A stretch of DNA of 64,000 bases from Heterocephalus glaber (GCF_000247695.1 NW_004624778.1:10272830-10336829); one strand, 5' to 3'; numbered from the stretch's first letter, positions 1 to 12,345 are shown. Notes: a model not told the origin generated them from the letters alone. Made by a program: numbers and translations.

Positions 1-3000
1 GGATAATCCACAAAAGCTCCCAATCCAAACCACTGTAGGATCAAATTCCTAAATGCCCATTTCCAGTAAGTCCAAATGTTCATGTCTGTGTTTCCAAAAA
101 TGGACTGAGGTGGAGCTAGACATGGTCCCAGGTCAAAGGAAATATTTAAAACAGAGATGCTTCACATTTCCTGTGGGAGGCTGGGCCTCACCAAGTCTCC
201 TGGTCCAGCCTCAAATCAAGGCTATGGCAGAGTGTAGCCCCTGCCCAAGCCGCACCATGCAGAAGAGCTTGACCAGCTGCATGGGGCATTTTAGCCAGCA
301 GCCAGGCAGGGGCATCAGGCTAAAATGTCAGGCATTCTCCAACCCTCCCAGATGGTGAGTTCTCAGCCAGGAGAACCACATTCCAGAAGATACATGAGAT
401 CCCATCCTTTTGCCATATCCTGAACTTGTGACTCTCTGTTGAGGCTAGTCAGGGAAGGGAACCAGAACTAGAGTTGGGGTTCCTCTGGGAGACTTTTAAC
501 ATCAGACAGCCAAATACTTGAGTCAGAATTGTTTTGTATTAAGTGGGAAAAAACCTGCCTAGCCATTTGGAGTGGATAGTGAAGCCCTGGACACAGGAGA
601 AAAGGCACAGGAACAAGTAGAACCTGGGATGAGATGGAAGAGAGAGGATGAGGAAGAGAGAGGATGAGAGATGTGGCCAGAGACTATGGAGAAAGGAGTT
701 GGGAGGAATTTCAAGAACAAGGATGGCTGAGTTTTAAGCTAGTAAAATGTAGTATTACATTTCATGTTGCTTGCATTGCTGTGATGTAAACTGTAGTTCC
801 CAGAGCTACCAGACAAAAGGGCTCTGTGGGGGGGGGGGGTGTGCATCCAGCTGACGCAGTAGGTTGGGTTGGTTTGAGTGTGGAGGGCAGGGAACAGAAG
901 ACAGAGATGTGAGATTATGGGACCCCGGGAACAGGAAGGGAGCAATGACCTCAGCCAACTGCATCTGTATGTCACAGCAAAGTGACCTCCACTGCCATCT
1001 GTGTCTCGGTTGCATGGGCACTCTGGAATCCAAAAGCAACACTCCCTGACAGACGTGCAGTTTCCATCTTGATTGGAGAGACTTAGATGACTGGGACCAC
1101 GTCTGTGTACTTTTTTTCATAGACTTTTTTTTCTCAGTTCTTGCTCCAGCCAGACTCTAACCTCCTCCATCCCCACTCATCATGCTCACTTAGGTAATCT
1201 TGACCACCATTGTAAGTGGAACATACACCTATCAGCTTTCAAGCAAGGCCTTCTCAAGTCTATACTCTCCTGTCCTTCCCACCTTGCTCCTCTCTGCCCC
1301 TCACCATGGCCCTATGCTTCCAGCCACAGGCCTTCTCATATAGGCTTCAGGTGCCCTGCTACCTCCATACTCTTATAAGCTGTTCCCCTTAGTCCAAAGG
1401 ACTAAGACAAGGATCTTGTCTCTCTTTTATCTGAGTCCTTTTCACCACCGAAGGCCCAGACTGTGTCCCTTCCTGTAAAATCTCACTCTAGCCACTTGAC
1501 ACCACAAGTATTTACCAAACTCTGACTATTTACAAAGAACCAGAATAGATGCTGCAGGCCCAAGTAGAATTTCCCTTGGTCCTCATCCTGCAGCTCCATC
1601 TACCTCTCTACACAGCCCTTTCTAGCTTCCAGGGCTACAAGTGATACTTCCAAGTGTACTCACTTCACACTGCTGTTGAGCCCTCCTGATCAGTCAGATT
1701 AGGGTCCTTGCTAGACCCATGCTCCTACTCCCCAACCTGGGGCATGACACAGATCTAGGTAGAGACCCCCATCTGCAACCTCCTGGCTCACTGGGGGATA
1801 TTGATTCTTATGGTCAGGGCTGGACTGGAGAAGCCATTCCCACACCCTTGGCAGCCTTGCCAGCTCATTTGTGTTTTATTCCCTCTTTCTGAAATGCCTT
1901 TCTTAGGATAGGGATTCACTTTCATGCCACCTTATAACAGTGACACCCAGGCCTCCCTGAGAGGATGTTTTGACAAGTGAGGAACGAGAAGTGGAGGAAT
2001 TGGAGGACACTGGATACATGGAAAGAGGGACAGTGAAGACCCAACACAAAAGGAGAAAAGGATCCTTTTGGTTTATAAAGCTAGCTGGGGAACCCCAGGA
2101 ACCAGCCAGCCACCTTCCCTTTGTTAGTGGCATCTCCCTTGGATTGCTCCGGAGAGGATGCATGGCAAAGAGGATGGGTATTTCATGTATTCCCTTTACC
2201 GTGCCCATATCATTGGAGGGAAAGACTTCCACAAGCGAGTCACACGCAATGTGATCAGTACAAGAAGGCAGGTACCCTGTTCTGTGGAAATGGACAAAAC
2301 AGCACATTACACTTCCCTCAACACTGCTGTATTGATGCCGCGGCTCACATGTAGGGCAAGCACGTGTCACAGGCCCGGGCACCTGTGAAGCGCCCTGTGA
2401 GGCCTAGCCCAGGGACTCACCTCTCTATAGCTTCCCCAACCACTCCTGGAGGAGCCAAGCCATTAACTCCAGAAACCACAACCTGGAGCCCCAGTGGGCC
2501 TCAAGGGGAGTTTCCTACCCACCCCAAGGCCACAGGACCATGTGGATCAATTAAAATGTCTACACCAAGAACATTGGTCAAGAACCAGCTTCCCCATCAA
2601 AAAGCTCAACTCTGAACCACTCAGCTCCCCTTTCTAGGCCTTAGTTTCCCTATGAAAACATTAGATTGTATCAGTTCTTGGCTGTGGAACTTTCAACTTG
2701 GACAGAATCTTATCCAGAAACTAAATGGACAGGACAACCATAAATGGAGCTCCTTCGAAAGATGGTGGCATGGTGGGCCTAGAACCTGCTGGGCAAGTTC
2801 CTATCCACAAAGGAACAGAAAAACAGTGCACTAGACCATCTAAGGCACCTTGGCTTCTCTGAAATTTTGTGATTCTGCTAAAATATGCTAAGTTTTGCTG
2901 TGTGTACAATGGTCCACATGAGACCTCAAGTATGGAGAGAGCATTTTAAGCTCATGGCTGCCTCACATACACAATTTTCCCAACACTCCTTCTCCCAACA

Positions 3001-3385
3001 GCCCTATGATGGCTTATGAGAAAACCATGGCCTTGGATCCAATGAGATTTGGCCAAAGTTACATGGAACTAAATGTAAGGCTGGACCTAGACCCAGGTTT
3101 CTTGGTCCTGAGCATTTATTCTTCCACATCAAAGGACAGGTGATATGAATTCTTGGGAAATACAAATTTGGCATCACTGTTCACAAAAGCAAGAGAGGAG
3201 CTAAAGAAAGTTGGCAGGAGTTTATCAGGAAATCCCTGGTTGACGCATGATCTGTTGTCAGTGGCCCGTTACCACTTAAAATACTTATAATCAGATGTGC
3301 CTTCTCCCCAGAGCAGTGAACAACCCTAGGTTGCAGAACTTAGTCAGCCAAGACTAACATCCCAGGACCCCAAGATGATACTCAC
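1..3385 (-). other. LOXHD1: LOXHD1 intron 2 (partial, runs off left edge)
   Basis: This is the 3' side of LOXHD1 exon 2, so it should be the start of intron 2 read on the minus strand. I searched both strands for the next LOXHD1 coding exon (the part of the first PLAT domain following the LTSK motif) and found no convincing candidate. The stretch has a homopolymeric G run at 829-839 and L2-like pyrimidine-rich sequence around 1170-1500. No recognisable coding or RNA gene was seen. Confidence 0.6.
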
Positions 3386-3500
3386 TTGCTGGTAAGATGG
3401 AGCTTAGGAGACAGCCCATTCTCTCCAAAAATTGTGATGAAGACATTGGCATCTGTCCCTGCACCACGAACATCCCCGGTGGCTGTGACCACCTCGTACA
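3386..3500 (-). CDS. LOXHD1: LOXHD1 coding exon 2 (start of the first PLAT domain)
   Basis: This exon encodes the opening strands of the first PLAT (lipoxygenase-homology) domain. LOXHD1 consists of tandem PLAT domains and is needed for hair-cell function; loss causes human deafness DFNB77 (family knowledge). On the minus strand the exon follows a CCCCCCAG acceptor and ends at a perfect GTGAGT donor (3385-3380). It is 115 nt long. The translation runs from YEVVTATGD through [17 protein letters not shown] to KLHLTSK, the usual PLAT signature. Exon 1 ends after the first base of a codon and this exon supplies the remaining two bases (GTG, Val), giving AKVYEV without a break. The exon ends two bases into the next codon (AA|). 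Compared with the human protein as I remember it, I see only conservative changes. Identification is strong. Confidence 0.95.
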
Positions 3501-5214
3501 CTGGGGGGACAAAGAAGAAAACAGATTGCAGGCTCTGAAGAGAACTCAGAATCCTGCATGGGCTTGAAAAAACCAGAGCTCCTGCCAGTCCCACAGAGGA
3601 TGCCCATGCACAAAGGACACTGGAATTCTACTACCTCTCCCAAGCCTCTGAGCCAGGGTCAAACCCACAACAGTCCCTGCTGCAAGACTAAAACCTCACC
3701 TTTAGCACCACACACTTCTTTTGCAGATGAGGAATCAATGCTGGGGAACAAGCCACTTTGTTATGAAGCAGCCAGTGCAGGGAACCTAGCACACTGTGTG
3801 CAGCAAAGGAGGCTGAGCAAAAGAAAATAACTCCACACTGGGAAGGTGGAATCCACAGATGGGGAGCCAGCAAAACACAGGGAGGATGTGTGAGATATTG
3901 AGGGCATATGAAAGATGTCCATCACATTATGGAAAATATTAATATTAATGCTTAGTAAGTGTAGTCATAAACAATACTTACTGATTGCAAACTATGTGTC
4001 TGGCCCTGAGCTAGGGGCTTTACATACATTATTCAGGCATTGAGCCAAACTATTGATTATCGAGGCAAACTTATTACCATTCCTGTTTCCAATCTTTTCA
4101 GACCAGGTCCCCAAACTTGCAGCGTATATTAAAGCTCCCCAACAAGGCCCAGTTGATTGGAAGTGTATCTTAGGTTTAGATATTTATTATTCAAGTCTAT
4201 CAATTCAGAGGCCATTGGATAAAGGCAGTCTATCCCAGATGAAAATGGCAAAACTGCATGATGGGGAATGAGAGACACAAACACCTAACACCTATATGCT
4301 ACGCCTGTGGTAAGTGCATTAAAGGTACTGCTCACCCTACAGCAGGCCCATTCACTGATGTGGGCTAGGGCAAAGTGCTGTACTTCCACGCTGCAGTGAT
4401 CTGTGGGCAGCCAGTGGCTGGTTCGTCCAGTTAGGAGCAAGGTGAACGGACAAATACCAACTTCCCTGTGACACTGTACAGTAACCCTGGTTGCAGAGCT
4501 GTACTGGGGATTAAAGATGATGTATGTAAAGGCTATGGCACATAGAAGCTACTTAAGGAATAGCCTTTCTTGTTTTAAATTATTGCTGTTTATGCATTTC
4601 AGCTCCAGGAGCTAACAGCTCATTCCTTTGGTAGCTCAACAATATACATGTGATTCACATATATTTCAGAACCCCTTCAGGAGACCTCTGATGCTACCAT
4701 GGTCCTCCCCTGCTTATGGTGACAAGGAGCAGCAGTGTTTGAGGGTGAGTGTACCTTTTATGTCCCTGGTTCTGATGACATGGGGCACTGTGAGTGGGGG
4801 TAAGGGAAGCAGTTCCTGTATGTGATTCCCATGACAACCAGAGCCTTGATTTTTCATAGTCTATTCCACAGAGACCTTGATCTGCAAACAACCCGCAGAG
4901 CCCTCCCTCTGCCTGTTAGGCACAGCTCTGGGGCCTGAGTGTTGCCCGCATGGCTTGCAAGGGCATTTCCAAACCAAGTGTCCACAAGTAATGACCAGCC
5001 CGGTGGAAACTCTAGAACCACATCACATGTGAGAAGATACAGATGCCTGGGGATGGTTGATTTGCATGAAAAGAGAGTTTGTGTTATAGGAGAGGGATCA
5101 GAAAACTACCTCAATAGCTAATTCAGAGGAACACAGATGCTTAAATAACACACCAGCCATAAAGAAATTGACCCACTGTACTTAATTGTAATTAGAATGT
5201 CTAAAGAACAAAAA

Positions 5215-5890
5215 AGTGAGTCACTGACTATGATATTTTGAATGTGTATAGCCAACAAAGGACTCATACCCAGAAGATATAAAGAATTCACACACACAAA
5301 AAAAGATAGATCATGTAATTTTCAAACAGGTTTACATTTTTAAAAAGATAAGCACACACTTATTATAATATCCAAAAATTCCACTTTAAATTATTGACCC
5401 AAGGAAAATGAAAACATGTCCACACAAAGCCTTATGAACACAATGTTCATAATAGCTTTATTTCTAATAGACCCAAACTGGGTACAAGCTAAATGCCTAT
5501 CAACAGGTGAATGGATAAACAAACCATGATAGATCCATACAATGAACCGCTGCTCAGCAAAAAAAGGTATGAACTACTGACACGTGCAACATGGATGAAT
5601 CTCAAGCGCATGATGCTGAGCAAAAGTCAAACACAGAACACCACATTTTTATAATGTAATTTACATTAAACTCTATTTTAAAAAATAAAACTTGTAAGAG
5701 AAAGTAGAAGAGTGGTTGCCTGGGGTTGAGAGTAGGAGAATTTTCTGGGAAGTGACCCAAGGAGCCTTTGGTTTCCCTAATGTGAATGTTCTGTATATTG
5801 ATTTGCTAGTGGTCATATGGTATAACACTAATCAAACAAGACATTTAAAATAGATGCACTTTACTGTAAGTAAATTATACTTCCATAAAG
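5215..5890 (+). repeat. L1M-type LINE 3' fragment (copy 1)
   Basis: The text is typical of old mammalian L1 3' ends: phrases such as 'TGCAACATGGATGAATCTCAA', 'GAGTGGTTGCCTGGGG' and the closing 'AAATTATACTTCCATAAAG' in plus orientation. Reading frames are broken by many stops and there is no intact reverse transcriptase. Edges are approximate. Family assignment is by eye. Confidence 0.7.
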
Positions 5891-6665
5891 TTGGAAAGTG
5901 GACAAAAGATTTAAACAGATATGTCACCAAAGGCATATCCAAAGGCAAAAAAAAAACAAAAAAAACATAGGGAAAAGTGCTTGGTGTCCCTATTCTTCAG
6001 GGAAATACAAATTATAATTACAATAAGATGGCACCATATACCCACCAGAATGACTGAAATTAAGAAGACTGACTATACCAAGTATGGACAAGAATGTGGA
6101 GCTACTGTCACTCTCATATGTGATGGTGGATGCATAAATGGATAAGCACTGGTAGATAGACATATGCTCACCCTGTAGCCCAGCAGTCCTACTTTCAATT
6201 ATAAATCCAACAGAAATGAGTGCATGTGCCCATCGAAAGATGTGTAGCAGTTTTACTCATAATAGCAAAAAAAAAATTCAAAATTATTTCAAGTGCCTGT
6301 CAACAAGAGAATGGTTAAATAAATGGTGATATATTTATAAAATGCAAGGCAACAGTAAAAAAGAACAAACTAATGTGTCACAACATGAATGAATCTCTCA
6401 GATGTAATGTTGAGTGAACAAGAGGATAGACACGGAACTATATACTGATTCTTATGAAGTTCAAGAACAGAAAAAATTCATCTATGATAACAGATTTGGG
6501 AGAGAAAGGTGTGAAAAGGAGCTTTGTGGGAGCTGGAAATATTCTGTATCCTGAGTGGAATCGTGGTTACACAAAGATTTCACACTTAAAAATTCATCAC
6601 TTTGTACCTTTATGAGTTTTGCATTATATATACATTTTTCTCAATTTTAAAATTTTAATTAAAAA
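5891..6665 (+). repeat. L1M-type LINE 3' fragment (copy 2, adjacent)
   Basis: A second L1 tail directly follows copy 1 in the same orientation. It carries the degenerate end of ORF2 around 6000-6130 (text like 'GGGAAATACAAATTATAATTACAATAAGATGGC', shown here only to mark position by its first bases) and an L1M-like 3' UTR ending in AT-rich sequence near 6660. Stops interrupt all frames. The pair may be two insertions or one rearranged element. Confidence 0.65.
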
Positions 6666-6884
6666 ATTACCTTGTGGGAATCAGATATCTTGTAGAAAAC
6701 ACAGGATTCTATTTGACTCCAGTAAGGAGGACACTAATTCAGTCCCCTGTTCAGCACAAAGAATTATCAAAGGCAACATAATGTTACTGCTAGCGTAGAG
6801 CCTTTGCTCAACAAATACTTACCTGGATGAATGAACACCTGGGGTGAATCAATGAATGAATGAAGTAATCAGTGAAATGAATAA

Positions 6885-7060
6885 GGATAATGAAACTGGA
6901 TAAGGATGTGAATCCCAATTCTATCATTAATGGTTATGTGATTTCAACTGAATCTCTTACTAAGCTTCAGTCTTCTCATCTGTGAAGTGAGAATAATTTC
7001 TTCCTTGAAGGATTGTGTTAAGGACTAAATTAAATAAAACGAAGTTTTCAATGCTTATAC
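6885..7060 (+). repeat. MIR-like SINE fragment
   Basis: Contains the MIR-type core text 'TTATGTGATTTCAACTGAATCTC', then 'CTTCTCATCTGTGAAGTGAGAATAAT' and 'GTTAAGGACTAAATTAAAT' in plus orientation. It is old and divergent; edges are approximate. Confidence 0.55.
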
Positions 7061-7149
7061 TCATCAACCTGGCATTTCCACTTTGGGCAATTTATCTTTC
7101 TAATACTCTTCCATAGCTGCATGAAAAGGTACACATTCCGTAAGTGATT

Positions 7150-7250
7150 ACCATCACTATCCATCACATCGCCATCATCACTGTAATCACCACCACCACC
7201 ACCATCATCATCGTGGTCGTTGTCATCATCATCATCACATCATTGCTATT
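7150..7250. repeat. CAT/CAC trinucleotide-rich simple repeat
   Basis: Imperfect run of CAT, CAC and ATC triplets, with five CAC units in a row followed by CATCATCATC, and a second CATCATCATCATCAC block. Noncoding, within LOXHD1 intron 1. Confidence 0.85.
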
Positions 7251-7834
7251 ATTTCCATTAACAACATCCCAAGGAGGCTGCCTTGGGAAATTGTATCCCT
7301 AGTTGGGATGCAGGAGAGATGTTCCCAGGGCTGGACGCCTGTGCAGATGACCTCTGAGGTCCTTCAACTCTCAGGTTCTGGCCTGAGTCAACATCTTCCC
7401 AACATAGACCTGCCTCAGTCAAAGGCAGACCCATGAACCAGGCTCAACTGCCCTCCCTCTGGCTGTCAGTGAACTTGGGTATAGCAAGAAAGTGGCCTGA
7501 GGAATGAATAAACACCTGGGCCTATCTCCATGCCTTTCTTCCTCCTCATTGTTCTCCAAGATTCTCCATGAAATCCTACAGTAGATCCCAAAGTTCAAAG
7601 GGAGTGGAGATTATCCTTCTTGAACTAAGATGGTTAACAATTATAGTGCATTTGGAGCTCAGCTTGTAGTTACCGTTAGCATCAAACATATTTTTCCCCA
7701 GGGCCCTGAAGCAGGCTAGAGATTCCATGAGTCTCTTAGAAATGTCACTGTGGCACCCCCCAGCTTGATCTTCTCCAACTGATTTTACTATAGACAAGAT
7801 TAGCTGGTACAAGAGCAAAGACCAGCTAAACTGC

Positions 7835-8190
7835 CTAGATGTAAATCCTAACTCTGCTACTAGTAGCTGTTCGATCTTAAGCAAGTTACTTAACCTCTCT
7901 GTGTCTAAAGATCCTAACCTTAGTAATCTAACCTGCCTCGCTGCATTGTTGTGAAGATGAAATTGCTTAATATGAGTAAAAGGCTTAGCACAGTGTCTGG
8001 TGTACAGTACATTATTCTGTTCACCAGCACTATGAGATCAGATGAAGAACATGCCTTGGGAAAGGATATTTGAAGTTCTTGTCCTCTATCCCACTTGTGA
8101 CCTTGCACAAGTCCTTAATTTCTGAGCCTTGGTCCTTAACCTGTGAAATGGGACTAATCACACCTGCCTTGACTTCTCTGATCTTGAGGG
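7835..8190 (+). repeat. MIR-like SINE fragments (two in series)
   Basis: Two MIR-like stretches in plus orientation. The first has 'AAGCAAGTTACTTAACCTCTC' and 'TGGTGTACAGTA'. The second, from about 8090, has 'TTGTGACCTTGCACAAGTCC' and 'TGTGAAATGGGACTAATCA'. Borders are approximate and family assignment is by eye. Confidence 0.55.
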
Positions 8191-9126
8191 TCAGATGTGA
8201 GGATGGTCATGAAAGGGCTTCAAAAAGGACCAAAAGAAGGAGGACCATCATCATCTCACTAAAACATGCAGAGCCCATGAAGAGGTGGACAGGAAGGCTG
8301 TCTGAGAGGGTCTAGAATATTCTCACCAGCAGCCACATGAGCTGGGGAACCTCAGTCTGGGAACTGAGGGTGCCTTTCCATGATGTTAAGCCCAGCCAAT
8401 CAGAGCCTGGAGGGTGTGTGCCAGGGGAATGTGGCCAGGTTTCACTGGTCCTAGATCCTCCTTTCTATAACCCAGTGATGACAAGGATACCATATCTGGG
8501 GAGGGCCCCTCCCTAAGCCACAGCTTCTGTGGTGCCACAGCTGAGACCAGTTTGTCTGAGCCCAGGTCTGGGCTAAGGGCTGGATGATGAGAACTAAGGA
8601 CAAATACAGAAGACCCCCACCATCGTTTTCCATTCTGGGTGGCTGAGGTGACAAGCTTGACACCCAGATTGCATACAACAGTAGGACAATTAAGAATCAG
8701 ATAATCAAAGAACTCCTCTCTTTCCCTCAGCATATGGGTAGCAGGCTTCATCCTACCCTGGGCATGGGATGAAGGGTCAGGCTTCCTCCCCAAGACATCC
8801 CCTCAGGGACCAAGCCACTTAGAGTGCTCTGGCACAGATCACATCCACAGGGGCCTGGAGTGCTGTTCCTGGGATGTTCAGGAGCTGGTGACTGGGGACA
8901 CTGTGGGTCTGGTCTGTTCTGCCCTCCAGGACTCTAAGAGCAAATTGCCTCATCCCCTGCACCATGGGTGCCCAGGCATGGTGCCCACGCTGCTTCCTGC
9001 TAGGGGACATCAGATAGGCACATGGGATAACCAGTGGGCTGAGATCCTAAAGTCACTTCCCAGAGTGAGGGACAGATGCGTGCAGCCACATGCCCCCAAC
9101 CCCTCCACCCTGGGGGGGCCACGTAC

Positions 9127-9256
9127 CCTTGGCCTTATAGTACTCGTGCTGCAGTTCGTCCTCATCATTCTCTGAGGCATAGTTCAGCAGCTCCTCCTCA
9201 TATAGGCCAAGAAAGTCGATGTCTTTCTTCCTCTTCTTCTTCTTCTGGGGCATCAT
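9127..9256 (-). CDS. LOXHD1: LOXHD1 coding exon 1 (start codon and lysine-rich N-terminus)
   Basis: First coding exon. The minus strand opens with two adjacent ATGs (9256-9254 and 9253-9251) and encodes [19 protein letters not shown], then an acidic stretch ([15 protein letters not shown]). This matches the N-terminus of human LOXHD1 as I remember it. The upstream ATG has A at -3 and is taken as the start. The exon is 130 nt (43 codons plus one base) and ends at donor GTACGT. Its last G joins TG of exon 2 to give Val, so AKVYEV is continuous across a 5.6-kb intron. The basic KKKKRKK block followed by an acidic patch precedes the first PLAT domain; any localisation role is inference. The gene continues leftwards. 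Confidence 0.95.
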
Positions 9257-9520
9257 TTTGCCGGCTGTCCCCTCCCTGCACCCGTGGGCTTACACACGCA
9301 CCTCCTTGCCTGTGATTCACACCTCCTGAGCTGCAAGGCCCACGGCCAGAGTGACTCGTCTTCTGTGTGTCCCCAGTCCCAAAGCCCTGTTCTTCTTTCT
9401 CCTCTCTGGCCCCTGAGGTGACCTCAGTACTTTCTCCTTGCCCTCCCTATCCCTGTGCCCTCCATCTGCCACCCTCTCCCACTCTGCACTTGCCCTGGGG
9501 TTCTCCTTGGGCCTCGTGAC

Positions 9521-9528
9521 TTATTTAT
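9521..9528 (-). promoter_or_regulatory. Possible TATA-like box upstream of LOXHD1
   Basis: The minus strand reads ATAAATAA about 265 nt upstream of the LOXHD1 start codon. This is the only TATA-like element I noted close by, and no CpG island is visible. The transcription start is unknown, so the call is weak. Confidence 0.18.
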
Positions 9529-10589
9529 GAGGATGAGACACACCGTCCTCCTTCTTCTCCACATCTCCCCCTTCCACTCCCTCCCCTTCCTTCACCGAGA
9601 CTCAGGTGACACTGGGACCTCAGCCATCTGTTTCCCACCTGGCCTCACAGCAAAGGAGCCACCAGAGATCTTTCCAGGCCACTCCAGGGACAGGTGGGAC
9701 CCCTCATCCAGAAGATGCCCTAAACCTCTCAGCCACAAGGACCTAAACAGCACCCCAGGGCCTGGGTTCCTCCTGAGAAGGGCAGAGACCCAGAATGGGC
9801 CAAGCTCCCCAGGCTCAGAGGGTTTCATTTCAATCCATTATTCATGACTTCTGATCATCTTACGCAGCAGGCAGGTTCTTACTGGATCCTTCTCGTTCTC
9901 TCTGCTTCCAACTCCTCAAGACTGATGGCTTCTGGAAGTAGCCAGGGAGACCTGCTCTACTTCACAATCATTCACATGGACCACAAAGCAGTTAAGTTAC
10001 CGAGTCATAAGTTAATGGCATTTCCAGTCCAGAGCCCAGGACCCTGGGGAAACTCATTATCTTTAGGGGACCCCCCCCCCAAGCAATACCCAGCCAGACC
10101 AAACAAGCATCTACCTGCCTTACCAAGAATTCCCCATTTACCCATATCGTTGTGTGCACTTTCAGATGAGACAGGGAACCCCTCAGCCCCACCCCAGCAA
10201 CCAGCCCCACTCAGCCTCTCCTGGAGAATCCTGAGTTGGAGCAGAGAACTTGGGCCACAGGGTCCTCCCTGCCCTCGATCAGGAGGGAAAGTTCTCTTAG
10301 GCCCACTAGTCTCTTCTCCTTGCTTGTTCTATTAAGATTTTGTTAAGGCAGCTAAGATTTTATTACAATTCCTTATAACCCAAGCTGAAAGATTTCTATG
10401 TAAATTTTGAAACACTTGAGAAAATTTCAATTCACTTGAAACTCTCAATCCCAGCAGTGTGAGATTGTCAGTCAGAACTGTGCCCTCGTGTGCCACTTCC
10501 TGGCTGGGTGGCTTGAGACAAGGCTTCTGTTTTCCCTTCCATGAAAGAGAAAGCACTTGAATAGTCAGAAGCTTCTAGAACACTTTAGA

Positions 10590-10664
10590 GGTTAACGAAT
10601 GGCCCTGATCACTTGTCTTGGACTTCCAGCCTCCAGAACTGGAAGAAATAAATTTCTGTTGTTT
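10590..10664 (+). repeat. MLT1-like LTR 3' fragment, left part (split by a SINE)
   Basis: The text 'CTTCCAGCCTCCAGAACTGG' followed by 'AAATAAATTTCTGTTG' and 'TTTATAAGCC' is the conserved 3' end of MLT1-type MaLR LTRs. The LTR resumes after the SINE at 10866 with 'TGGTGCTCTGTTAGAGCATCCTGAACAGACTAAGAC', the usual terminal segment, and ends near 10905. Confidence 0.65.
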
Positions 10665-10676
10665 ATAAGCCTTCCA

Positions 10677-10810
10677 GGAGCCAGGTGTGCTGGCACACAT
10701 CTGTGATTCCAACATTCAGGAGGCTGAAGCAGAATTGCCAGGAGTTTGAGGCCAGCCTGGGCTACAAAGTAAGTTCAAGGTCAGCTCGAACAACATAGCA
10801 AGACCCTATC

Positions 10811-10853
<43 letters not shown>
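10677..10853 (+). repeat. B1/7SL-like SINE with (ATAA)n tail
   Basis: B1-type monomer in plus orientation: 'GCCAGGTGTGCTGGCACACA', 'CAGGAGGCTGAAGCAGAATT', 'GAGGCCAGCCTGGGCTACA' and 'CATAGCAAGACCCTATCT'. The tail is an (AAAT)n run at 10812-10857. Target-site duplications ATAAGCCTTCCA (10665-10676) and ATAAGCCATCCA (10854-10865) flank it with one mismatch, so it inserted into an older MLT1 LTR. Confidence 0.85.
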
Positions 10854-10857
<4 letters not shown>

Positions 10858-10865
10858 GCCATCCA

Positions 10866-10905
10866 TCTATGGTGCTCTGTTAGAGCATCCTGAACAGACT
10901 AAGAC
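10866..10905 (+). repeat. MLT1-like LTR 3' fragment, right part
   Basis: Continuation of the split LTR described at 10590-10664. It ends with 'CTGAACAGACTAAGAC', as expected for a MaLR LTR 3' terminus. Confidence 0.6.
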
Positions 10906-12114
10906 TGCTCCTAATCTAGAGTATTCTATATCTTACTGTGCTTGGGGGAATTTGATGCTTTATCATCTCAGATTGTTCTGGAAGTCCTCTTTCAGGCCTC
11001 CTTCTCTCCATGGGACCCACAGCAGCCCATCAGAGGCCTCAAGTTAGCAGGTGGAATCCTGCTTCCTCCTGGTTTTCTGGGAGCCCTGTCTGATAAGGTT
11101 TGGTTTACTTGTCAGCTCCTCCCGGCCACCCCCAGCCAAATTCTGTGAAGGCAGGGGTCATGTTCCCTATTCTTTGTAGCTTCCCAGTGTCTGCACTTTG
11201 CCTGCACACAGTGGGCTTCAGCAAGTATTTAGTCAGTGAGTCAGTGAATACGTGCACAAATCACAGGCAGGTCTGTAAGGAAAGCAAGGCCCAGAACTCT
11301 GAAGGAAAACAGTACTGGCTAAACAGAACCACACTTGAAGGTAAAGTGAATGTTAATAAATTGAATACTCCAGAAGGGTATCATTCTGAGCTGGCCTGCA
11401 GAAGTGAATGCTTTGAGGATCTGTGAGAGATGTCCTCACAGGTATGAACCCTTCTCTTGTAGAGGAAGCACTTGACCAGTCTGTGGATAGAAAAGGCCAC
11501 TTTATGACTATAGGTGGTGACAGCAGACAGGCAGGCTTTACCCAGGAAAAAAGCTGAGATATTGGGCCTGGACTGTCACAGGGACATCCAGGTAAAGTCT
11601 GGGTAGCATTGCTCATCAGCCAATGGCAGGGGCACTGCAGCAGTTCTTGTGGGTTTGGACCTGCCCCTTCTGTCCAAAAGCTCAGACATTCCCTGACTCT
11701 GGATGGCAGGGAGAGACAGACCATGGTGGGGCCATGACACCCAGCCAGTGGCCACTGCAGGCAAGACTAGGGAAGAATACTAGCCAGCTCCAGGCTCTGC
11801 TGTAAAACCCAAACCAGAGGGGCTCAGTTTTCAGCCCCCTAGGCCACTGGCGGCCTCTCTAAAGTTTAGGCTGGTGAACTGAGAGGAGGGCAGGAGACCC
11901 TCTGCCAGCCATGCTGGGGCCCCCAGCCTGAGGTGGTATTCAGGGAGGAGGAGGAAGCTGGTCTGCCACAGCAGAAGAAACCATGAGTTCCTCATTTGTC
12001 ACCTCCCTGCCCCACCACCTTCCTGCCCAGAACTTGGTTCACTGACCATGGCCCCACCCCGGAGCCCCAGGGCCTAGGGCCTCTAGCTAGCACTTCCCTT
12101 CCCTGTTGTGGGTC

Positions 12115-12345
12115 TCCTCATTCCGGGCTATTCTCTGGATCAATGATCCCTGAATTGTGATTCCCAGATCACCTGGACTAGACTATTCCCAGTAGCTCAT
12201 CAAAATGCAGACTTCTGGGCCCCTCTCTAGACCTACTGAATCAAAATTCCTGAAGGGGAAACTTAGGCATCTACATTTTCAACAACTCCTCCACCCTGCT
12301 CCCCCTGTGACTTTTATATGTATTACAATTTGGAAACCTAAGTAT
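12115..12345 (+). repeat. MER5A-like hAT DNA transposon fragment
   Basis: Contains 'CTCATCAAAATGCAGACTTC', 'GACCTACTGAATCAAAATTCC' and 'GGCATCTACATTTTCAACAA', the usual body of the nonautonomous MER5 elements in plus orientation. Edges approximate. Confidence 0.65.

Larger units (their letters stand above)
3501..9126 (-). other. LOXHD1: LOXHD1 intron 1
   Basis: Intron of 5626 bp with GT-AG ends on the minus strand (donor GTACGT at 9126-9121, acceptor AG at 3502-3501). It holds two adjacent old L1 3'-end fragments (about 5215-6660), a CAT/CAC-rich simple repeat near 7150-7250 and several MIR-like pieces (about 6885-8190). Open frames here, such as one at 8386-8793 on the minus strand, match nothing I recognise and lack splice or codon support. 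Confidence 0.75.

Noticed and set aside
1..3385. Search for LOXHD1 exon 3
   Set aside because: No minus-strand frame continuing the first PLAT domain after the LTSK motif; it lies beyond the left edge.
5921..6145. Small plus-strand open frame with an ORF2-like look
   Set aside because: Degenerate L1 ORF2 end followed by stops; part of an old L1 fragment.
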